Source: Streptomyces sp. NBC_01264 (lineage in GTDB: Bacteria; Actinomycetota; Actinomycetes; Streptomycetales; Streptomycetaceae). From it: a stretch of DNA of 64,000 nucleotides. Positions 59,301-64,000 of this stretch are shown piece after piece. The notes under the pieces are model-generated. The model was not told the origin of the DNA. It saw nothing but the letters and a program-made list of their open reading frames with translations, and did no database searches. Positions within the stretch are counted from its first letter, which is position 1. Each line of letters begins with the position of its first letter. The translations under genes and the position numbers were made by a program. The stretch spans positions 4,278,001 to 4,342,000 of the forward strand of contig NZ_JAPEOX010000001.1 in assembly GCF_026340675.1 (NCBI RefSeq), read 5' to 3'.

Positions 59301-59884
59301 GAAGCCGCAGGTCGGCCGGCCTCGGTACGGGACCCCGCCCCGCCCGTCGCGTCCACGGGACGGGCCTCGGAGGCGCCTGTGCGGCCCGCGGACGCACCAC
59401 CCGTACGCCGGGAAGCGGAATCAGTGGAGTCGGTCGAGGAGGCGCCATCGGCAGCCGGGGGCGTCACGGTGCGGAACACCGCCGTGCGCTCGCTCTCGAC
59501 CGCGGAGCCCGCAGGGTCGCCGCCCTCGGACCCCGAAGCGGAGTCAGAATCGGAACCCGAAGGGGAGCCCGAAGCGGAACCCGGCACAGCCGCGTCCGCG
59601 GGCAGGGCCTTGAAGACCTCGGTCTGCGCGCCCGGAGCCGCCGGCGTGGCCGGCCCGTCGGACTCCTCGTCCCCGGAGGGCGAGGGCTCCGCCGTGGCCA
59701 CCCACGCGGCCACCGCTTCGCGCAGCGGATCGCGGTCCGCCGGCCCGTCCTCCGAGTCCCTCGGGCGGAACAGCGACGCCCTCGGGTCACGCCCCTCGGA
59801 CGACTCCGCCGTCCCCGACGTTCCTTCATCAACCGACTTGTCGGGGGACTCGCCCGCCACCAGTTCCTCCTCGTTCGCCTTCAC
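56327..59884 (-). CDS. Serine-type D-Ala-D-Ala carboxypeptidase with long repetitive cytoplasmic tail
   Basis: 1185 residues. The last ~350 are an S11-type penicillin-binding domain: SVAK (Ser865, Lys868), SAN (932-934), KTG (1031-1033), preceded by one membrane helix near 785-805 (IYAPILVLLAVVLAVVQLV). The first ~780 residues are Pro/Ala/Ser/Thr/Gly-rich with six exact SERTAVFR repeats and several variants (DRTASFRTV, DRTIPSRTE). Usual DD-carboxypeptidases are 300-450 residues, so the tail is extra. A cytoplasmic tail with Thr-containing repeats suggests control by Ser/Thr kinases and FHA partners. Confidence 0.87.
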   Translation of the reverse strand: MKANEEELVAGESPDKSVDEGTSGTAESSEGRDPRASLFRPRDSEDGPADRDPLREAVAAWVATAEPSPSGDEESDGPATPAAPGAQTEVFKALPADAAVPGSASGSPSGSDSDSASGSEGGDPAGSAVESERTAVFRTVTPPAADGASSTDSTDSASRRTGGASAGRTGASEARPVDATGGAGSRTEAGRPAASTAAPAATSGTESSGGPAGGDHRTASRAVTPPASASGEPTAAAGSGGGDRTASFRTVAPSADAGRSAGSASAEPAADRTIPSRTETPPAGTDLPADSASGSASTSVSGSGAGASDGPAPAAGSVESERTAVFRTVTPPASADSAAPNAPADSERTAVFRMPPPPPPGTPTSPGTRSGTPGSPTTSGPGAQVSSGTPASSGTSGTRAPSGTPGSPTTSGPGAQDSSGTPASSGTRAPSGAPESAAASGRQAGSGAPGSPTTSGDQASAGNAASSGTGGSGSPAAPGNDTAARSSASAGSQASSSAPAAPAPSGTRGPSGASGSPAAPGKQPASGAPATPAGRTGSGTPGASAAPGDRTATGAPGTPGTPAAPGGRTGTGTPGAPRTPGGRGSGESTDSERTAVFRAVKPGSAPGGSAEDSERTAVFRAVKPPAPAAPADGEPTDSERTAVFRAIKPGTATPGPAGQGTAHPDTARPAGRGTVGQGGAAQPAPPRTGAGERESTFVPLRGDDAPARPTAGAPPKTPAAPAPGQAPAPGQAPARTPVPAGVRTPVTQESPERTTQQPLPPKPPLDMLADLTNNPPPPPSAARTALRRFKIYAPILVLLAVVLAVVQLVRPLPAPTLKMTANASYTFKGADPTLPWPKEGQAYMAAAGLGTVGSFGEQKPVAIGSVAKAMTAYVILKDFPMKKGEKGQMIPVDKTAVDDGKKETEGESTVNNLKEGGQISQEDALNAIMIPSANNVARLLARWDGGQEAFVKKMNDTARELGMTNTTYTDPSGLDATTVSTAEDQVKLGLKIVEMPELIAITKKPKWIDPTGKEWRNYNDLVPFNGSLGIKTGSTTKAGGNLLFAAEKKVGKTNQLIVGAVLGQHGVPILGTAIAASKNIMIATQKMLTAEPVVKKGDVVGYVDDGLGTQVPVVATADVQAVGWPTLTIAIKLADGSTQLPQTAKAGSEIGMLTVGEGASQVKVPVALQGDLTAPGVGKKLTRVG

Positions 59885-60047
59885 GTCCGGCTGTCCGAAT
59901 GTCTAACAGTGTCCCGTCTAGGGGGCATCGCCCCCGTGCTAGACGAGAACGACATAGCTGACGGTTCCCCCACAAAGCGGCCAGGCGCTCTCGACAGATG
60001 AATGTGAGAGGCGTCACCCTGTCACTCATCCACGCGGGGAGGCATGG

Positions 60048-60782
60048 ATGGGCAAGAGCCGCAGAACGATTCCGGAGGAGCTTTTGCTGCTCGCCTTGGA
60101 CCCGGCCACGGGTACCACGGCGCAGCCGCAGTCGCTCGACCTCGGCCTGGCCGGGGCACAGCTAGTGGAGCTGGCTCTGGCAGGACGGATAGCCCCTGAT
60201 GGGGATCGTATCGCCGTGGTGATGCCACGGCCGACAGGAGATCCGACTCTGGACTCCGCACTGGAACTGCTGCGCAGGCGCGGCAGCCCGGTTCGGGCGG
60301 TCCACTGGATCGGCGGACCCCGACTGGGGCTCCGTCAGATTTACCTCGCTCACCTGGAGCGTTGCGGCATGGTGCATGCCGTCGCGGGCCAGATGTGCGG
60401 GGTGCTGCCGACGACTCGCTACCAAGCGACCGACACAGCGATCAGCCGGGAGATCCGAGGCCGGCTGGACAGTGCGATCCGCACCGGTGTACCGCCGGAC
60501 CCGCGGACCGCGGCGCTTGCCGCACTGGCCCACGCGGTCGGACTCGGCAAGCACCTGTACCCCGGCAACGAGGGGCGGTCGTCCAGGTCCCGACTGCGGG
60601 ACCTGATCCGGCACGACCCGATGGGCGGACTGGTGGCTCACGCCGTCATGGACGTCCAGAACGGCGTGGCCGCACAGCCGCGCCGCGACCGGGCACCGGC
60701 CCAGCCCGCCCGGGCAACGGCCGCAGCCGCCGCGCTGCAGCCGCGCCGGACCGGTGCGATGGCCCGCGTGGCCGCGCACTGA
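60048..60782 (+). CDS. GPP34 (GOLPH3/VPS74-like) family phosphoprotein
   Basis: 244 residues. TIPEELLLLALDPATGTTAQPQSLDLGLAGAQLVELALAGRI is the characteristic N-terminal helix pair, and LRRRGSPVRAVHWIG and GLGKHLYPGNEGRSSRSRLRDLIRHDPM follow. In eukaryotes the family binds PI4P at the Golgi; the bacterial role is unknown, though streptomycetes carry many copies. It is monocistronic; the basic C-terminal tail (QPRRDRAPAQPARA) is likely disordered. Confidence 0.87.
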   Translation: MGKSRRTIPEELLLLALDPATGTTAQPQSLDLGLAGAQLVELALAGRIAPDGDRIAVVMPRPTGDPTLDSALELLRRRGSPVRAVHWIGGPRLGLRQIYLAHLERCGMVHAVAGQMCGVLPTTRYQATDTAISREIRGRLDSAIRTGVPPDPRTAALAALAHAVGLGKHLYPGNEGRSSRSRLRDLIRHDPMGGLVAHAVMDVQNGVAAQPRRDRAPAQPARATAAAAALQPRRTGAMARVAAH

Positions 60783-61081
60783 TCCACCGGCGGGGCACGC
60801 ACGGCCGTGCGCAAGGCCGTACGTAAGGCCGTACGCAACACCAGCAGGACAGCAGGACCGGCAACACCAGCAGCGCAGCAACACCAGCAGGGCAGCAGTG
60901 ATCGCAACCGCCTACGCGCGGGGCGACGGGCCGGCGTACCGGCTCCGTCGTCCCGCGCGTTTGCTTTTCCCGCCCGTTCCCCAGCGAGGCCGCATGCTTC
61001 GGTGGCAGTCTGCTCACCAGCAGACACGCAGAGAGACAGCAACGGAAGACAGCAACAGAAGAAGGCGGAGGTGCCGTTCAC
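60783..61081. other. Noncoding spacer with CAACACCAGCAG-type repeats
   Basis: 299 bp before an XRE gene. About 60835-60895 shows short direct repeats: three CAACACCAGCAG-like units and several CAGCAG steps, plus AAGGCCGTACG twice at 60813-60835. No gene with coding bias. It presumably contains the XRE promoter near 61020. Confidence 0.5.
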
Positions 61082-61963
61082 GTGGCGTCCAATGTCAATC
61101 CCACCGTCCGACGCCGCCGACTGGGCATGGAGTTGCGCAAACTGCGCGAGGACAAAGGCATGACGGCCGAGCAGGTCGCGGAACGCCTGCTCGTCTCCCA
61201 GTCGAAGATCAGCCGGCTGGAGAACGGCCGCCGTTCCATCAGTCAGCGCGACGTCCGCGATCTGTGCGACGTCTACGAGGTCGAGGACCGGCGGCTCGTC
61301 GACTCCCTCATGCAGATGGCCAAGGATTCCCGTCAGCAGGGCTGGTGGCACGCCTTCGGGGACATCCCGTACAGCGTTTACATCGGCCTCGAGACGGACG
61401 CCGCCAGCCTGCGCACCTACGAACCCCTGGTGATCCCGGGGCTGCTCCAGACCCCGGAGTACGCCCAGTCGCTCGTCCGCGGCGCATGGCCGGAGACGGC
61501 TCCCGTCGACGTGGAGAAGCGCGTCCAGGTCCGGATGCACCGCCAGAAGCGGCTGCACGAGACCGAGAACAGCAATCCCGAGATCGGGCCGCTGCGTCTG
61601 TGGGCGGTCATCGACGAGGCCGCCCTGCGGCGGCACGTGGGCGATGCCCAGCTCATGATCCGGCAGCTCGAGTTCCTGATAGAGCAGTCGGAGAAGCCGC
61701 ACGTGACGGTCCAGGTGATGCCCTTTTCGGTGGGCGCCCACCCGGGCGTCAACGGCCAGTACGCCATTCTGGAATTCCCGGACGCCTCGGACTCGACGGT
61801 CGTCTACATCGAAGGCGTGACGAGCGACTTGTACCTGGAGAAGGCCAACGACGTCCAGAAATACAGCGTGATGTACGAACATCTGCGCGCACAGGCCCAC
61901 AACGTGGACCAGACGAGGCAGTTCATCGCGCAGATCATCGAGGACTTCGCCGGCAAGGGGTAA
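61082..61963 (+). CDS. XRE/DUF5753 regulator (BldD-WhiJ type)
   Basis: 293 residues from GTG 61082. HTH: RLGMELRKLREDKGMTAEQVAERLLVSQSKISRLENGRRSIS. The DUF5753 sensor follows (YIGLETDAASLRTYEPLVIPGLLQTPEYAQSLVRG, ending KYSVMYEHLRAQAHN). Proteins of this type pair with DUF397 proteins and control development or antibiotic genes, as does the WhiJ system. The partner DUF397 gene is 200 bp downstream. Confidence 0.9.
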   Translation: MASNVNPTVRRRRLGMELRKLREDKGMTAEQVAERLLVSQSKISRLENGRRSISQRDVRDLCDVYEVEDRRLVDSLMQMAKDSRQQGWWHAFGDIPYSVYIGLETDAASLRTYEPLVIPGLLQTPEYAQSLVRGAWPETAPVDVEKRVQVRMHRQKRLHETENSNPEIGPLRLWAVIDEAALRRHVGDAQLMIRQLEFLIEQSEKPHVTVQVMPFSVGAHPGVNGQYAILEFPDASDSTVVYIEGVTSDLYLEKANDVQKYSVMYEHLRAQAHNVDQTRQFIAQIIEDFAGKG

Positions 61964-62163
61964 GGGGGATCGGGGAAGGGTTTCGGCGAAAAGGCCGGTA
62001 CGGTACACCGTCACTCCCCGGCGGCAGAAGACCTGAATGGAATATGCCACTCGGTCGGGTGAACGCCCCCTTCGCACAACGGGCGCTGCGGGTAGCGTCG
62101 ATCACGTCAGCCGGAGCAATGGCCGACATGACACCGGAACCACTCGCTGAACCGGAGAGAAAC

Positions 62164-62373
62164 ATGGCTATTCGTCAAGGTGCAACGGAAAACTGGACCA
62201 AGTCCTCGTACTCCGCCAACGGTGCCTGCGTCGAAGTCAAGTCCCCCGTCATGGAGGCCATCGCGGTCCGTGACTCGAAGGTGCAGGACGGCCCGTCCCT
62301 CACCTTCGCCCCCGGCTCCTGGACCTCGTTCGTCGCCGACGTGACCGAGGGCCGCCTGGGACGCCTCGTCTGA
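62164..62373 (+). CDS. DUF397 protein, partner of the XRE regulator
   Basis: 69 residues from ATG 62164. NWTKSSYSANGACVEVK and VRDSKVQDGPSLTFAPGSWTSFVADV are the classic DUF397 pattern. It is proposed to relieve or tune its XRE partner. The 200-bp gap contains its own ribosome site (GAGAGA), so it may be separately transcribed. Confidence 0.9.
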   Translation: MAIRQGATENWTKSSYSANGACVEVKSPVMEAIAVRDSKVQDGPSLTFAPGSWTSFVADVTEGRLGRLV

Positions 62374-62536
62374 ACGTCGAAGCGACCCTCCCGGCCCGTC
62401 GTCACACGATCAGCGCCACCGGCTTCACCGCAAGACCAGCACCACCTGCACCACTGACTGGAGCCCTCTCGCCCGGCCCGCCGTCGCCTGCCGAGGGGGC
62501 TCGGCCATGTCCGAGCCCCCGGGCCCAGCTCCCTCG

Positions 62537-63382
62537 CTACCTCAGCTGGTCGACGTACCGGTCCGTCCCCGGCACCGTCGGGACGAACGGGGCCACCAGC
62601 TCCACCCGCCCCAGCCCCGACTCCGCGACCTCCGCGTCCAGCCCCTGGAACCGGTCCCAGCACTCGCGCGGGTCGGCCTCCAGGAACCACAGCAGGGTCA
62701 GCCGGGTGTCGACCCCCTCCACCTGCTTGACGTACGTCATCCGGTCGCCGGGCAGCGGCGTCGGCCGGAAGACCGTCACCATCGCGGCCGGTGAGCCGGC
62801 CAGCCGCTTCGGCAGGGCCCGCGAGCGCAGCCACTCCAGCAGTTCGGCCCGCTGCTCCGAGCCCTCCGCGTCGATGACCTGGACCACGAGCCCGCCGTAC
62901 GGGTGGTCGAGGGCGTGGAAGTCGCGGGGCCCGGCGGCGCCGTCCCGGTAGACGGTGGCCTCGTGGTCCTGGAACGCGGTGAAGACGTGGGTGCGGTCCT
63001 GGTAGACCCGGCCGTCGCGGTTGAGGCGCTTGTTGATGCCGACGGTCCACTTCATGTGCTCGTCGTAGCGGCCCTCGGTGACCCAGTACGTGGAGATGTA
63101 GCACCCGGCGGTCACGGGCTGGGCCACGGCCGACTTCTCCGGGTAGCGCAGCTCCTGGAGGTCGCGGGTGGCGACCCAGCGGCGGCCGGCGAACATCCAG
63201 GGCATGGCCATGGCACCGGCGTAGTAGTGGTCGTCCTCGTACCAGCGGTTGTACGCGAACTCGTGGCCCGGGTGCGGCTCGACCATGGTGATCAGCGCGT
63301 GGCCGGGGTGGACTCCGTAGGGGCCGACCGAGGCGAGCTCGGCATAGTCGTCGGCCCGGGTGTTCCGCTCGTCTGCTGTCAT
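62537..63382 (-). CDS. Dimeric alpha/beta-barrel-like protein of unknown function
   Basis: 281 residues. An EthD/antibiotic-monooxygenase-like N-terminal part (LITMVEPHPGHEFAYNRWYEDDHYYAGAMAMPWMFAGRRWVAT) is followed by a second similar half with YVKQVEGVDTRLTLLWFLEADPRECWDRFQ. The pattern suggests two fused ferredoxin-like halves. No cofactor motif is seen. Monocistronic and divergent from the aminotransferase gene. Confidence 0.6.
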   Translation of the reverse strand: MTADERNTRADDYAELASVGPYGVHPGHALITMVEPHPGHEFAYNRWYEDDHYYAGAMAMPWMFAGRRWVATRDLQELRYPEKSAVAQPVTAGCYISTYWVTEGRYDEHMKWTVGINKRLNRDGRVYQDRTHVFTAFQDHEATVYRDGAAGPRDFHALDHPYGGLVVQVIDAEGSEQRAELLEWLRSRALPKRLAGSPAAMVTVFRPTPLPGDRMTYVKQVEGVDTRLTLLWFLEADPRECWDRFQGLDAEVAESGLGRVELVAPFVPTVPGTDRYVDQLR

Positions 63383-63510
63383 GAGAGACGGTCTAGCTGA
63401 TGCGGCGTCAGATGGGGAGCCCTTGGGGGGCGTTCAGCATCCGATACATAGGTGCCGTCTACACCTTCCCGCGGCTACGATGCGCGCACCCGCCCCCCGA
63501 AGGAGCCCCC

Positions 63511-64000
63511 GTGCCCGCCTCCGCGCCCGCCTCCGCACGCTCCCGCACCACGCCGGTCGCCGCCCCGGCCGCGCCGTCCGCCCCGGCCACCCCTCCCCCG
63601 CCCTTCGCCGCGCGGATCCGTACGACCGCGCCCTCCGCCGTGCGCGAGATCCTCGCCGTCACCGCCCAGCCCGGCATGACCTCCTTCGCCGGCGGCCTGC
63701 CCGCCCCCGAGCTCTTCGACGCCGAGGGCCTGCGGGCGGCGTACGACTCCGCCTTCGCGCGGTCCGCCCGCCGCGCCCTCCAGTACTCGACCACCGAGGG
63801 CGCCCCCGAGCTGCGCGCGGCGGTGGCGGCCCGGCTCTGCGCGCAGGGGCTGGCGACCACCCCGGACGACCTGCTGATCACCACCGGATCGCAGCAGGGG
63901 CTCGGCCTGATCACGACCGCGCTGATCGAGCCGGGCGACGTGGTGCTCGTCGAGAACCCCACCTACCTGGCGGCGCTCCAGGGGTTCGAGCTCGCCGGCG
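63511..64000 (+). CDS. PLP-dependent aminotransferase (class I/II), partial
   Basis: Starts at GTG 63511 (AAGGAG 6 bases upstream); cut by the window edge after 163 codons. ARIRTTAPSAVREILAVTAQPGMTSFAGGLPAPELFD, LQYSTTEGAPELRAAVAARL and TTGSQQGLGLITTALIEPGDVVLVENPTYLAALQGF are typical of the alpha-aminoadipate aminotransferase/MocR-like group. The PLP lysine lies beyond the window. The Ala/Pro-rich first 30 residues are unusual and may be trimmed by a later start. Confidence 0.87.
   Translation, partial: MPASAPASARSRTTPVAAPAAPSAPATPPPPFAARIRTTAPSAVREILAVTAQPGMTSFAGGLPAPELFDAEGLRAAYDSAFARSARRALQYSTTEGAPELRAAVAARLCAQGLATTPDDLLITTGSQQGLGLITTALIEPGDVVLVENPTYLAALQGFELAG

Noticed and set aside
56261..60001. 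A 1246-codon plus-strand frame of Gly/Arg-rich protein
   Set aside because: Antisense shadow of the carboxypeptidase tail; the minus strand has the catalytic SVAK, SAN and KTG motifs.
60783..61081. CAG-rich repeats as another copy of the leader RNA
   Set aside because: The repeat unit is CAACACCAGCAG, without CAGTA words, hairpins or the conserved promoter boxes.

Overview
The window is high-GC DNA with strong third-position G/C bias, frequent GTG/TTG starts and typical actinobacterial families (PucR, class F sortase, XRE-DUF397 pairs, GPP34, RepSA, SpdB). It looks like a chromosomal segment of Streptomyces or a very close relative.

Layout. Left chromosomal flank, 1-10383: the end of a secreted M6-like protease, a dehydrogenase/RidA pair, a PucR regulator, a tyrosine phosphatase, and an arsenical-resistance region. 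The arsenical region has arsC divergent from arsR-ACR3, then an ArsN1-like acetyltransferase with a second ArsR, divergent from a flavoprotein. A HEAT-repeat gene and an RHS remnant follow. Right flank, 51203-64000: a nucleotidyltransferase, a LuxR-type regulator, a class F sortase, a large membrane protein, a D-Ala-D-Ala carboxypeptidase with a very long repetitive tail, a GPP34 protein, an XRE/DUF397 pair, an alpha/beta-barrel protein and the start of an aminotransferase.

Centre, 10384-51202: about 41 kb of accreted integrative elements at one tRNA-Arg(CCT) gene. The 3' part of the tRNA recurs at 26028, 39979 and 51158 and cuts the region into three segments. Element I (10.4-26.0 kb) is mobilizable: tyrosine integrase, XRE control gene, Xis-like protein, DUF3631 ATPase, DUF2637 membrane protein, MobC, relaxase and ParB. 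Its cargo is two divergent operons: HAD, methyltransferase, a kinase-fold protein and an unknown on one side; an XRE-TPR regulator, a NUDIX hydrolase and a HEPN-like protein on the other. Element II (26.0-40.0 kb) keeps the same ends as element I and a scrap of the same integrase, but no mobility genes, so it resembles a cis-mobilizable element. Its cargo is stress genes: Hsp20 and its regulator, PRC-barrel, DUF2267, two cold-shock proteins, a DEAD-box helicase, CBS, an RsbW-like ATPase and hemolysin III. Element III (40.0-51.2 kb) is a decayed AICE with integrase (frameshifted), Xis, RepSA and SpdB-like genes and a KorSA-like GntR regulator. Insertion sequences and an orphan gene lie where the main transfer gene would be expected.

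The most unusual feature is in element II. Two related noncoding leaders (34216-34873 and 36211-37253) share a promoter, a wobble-compensated hairpin, many CAGTA words, a ~250-nt module and a strong terminator. Each ends just before a gene for a MerR-like DNA-binding protein. They look like a large structured RNA with attenuation. All functional statements come from reading the sequence and from family knowledge; no searches were run.
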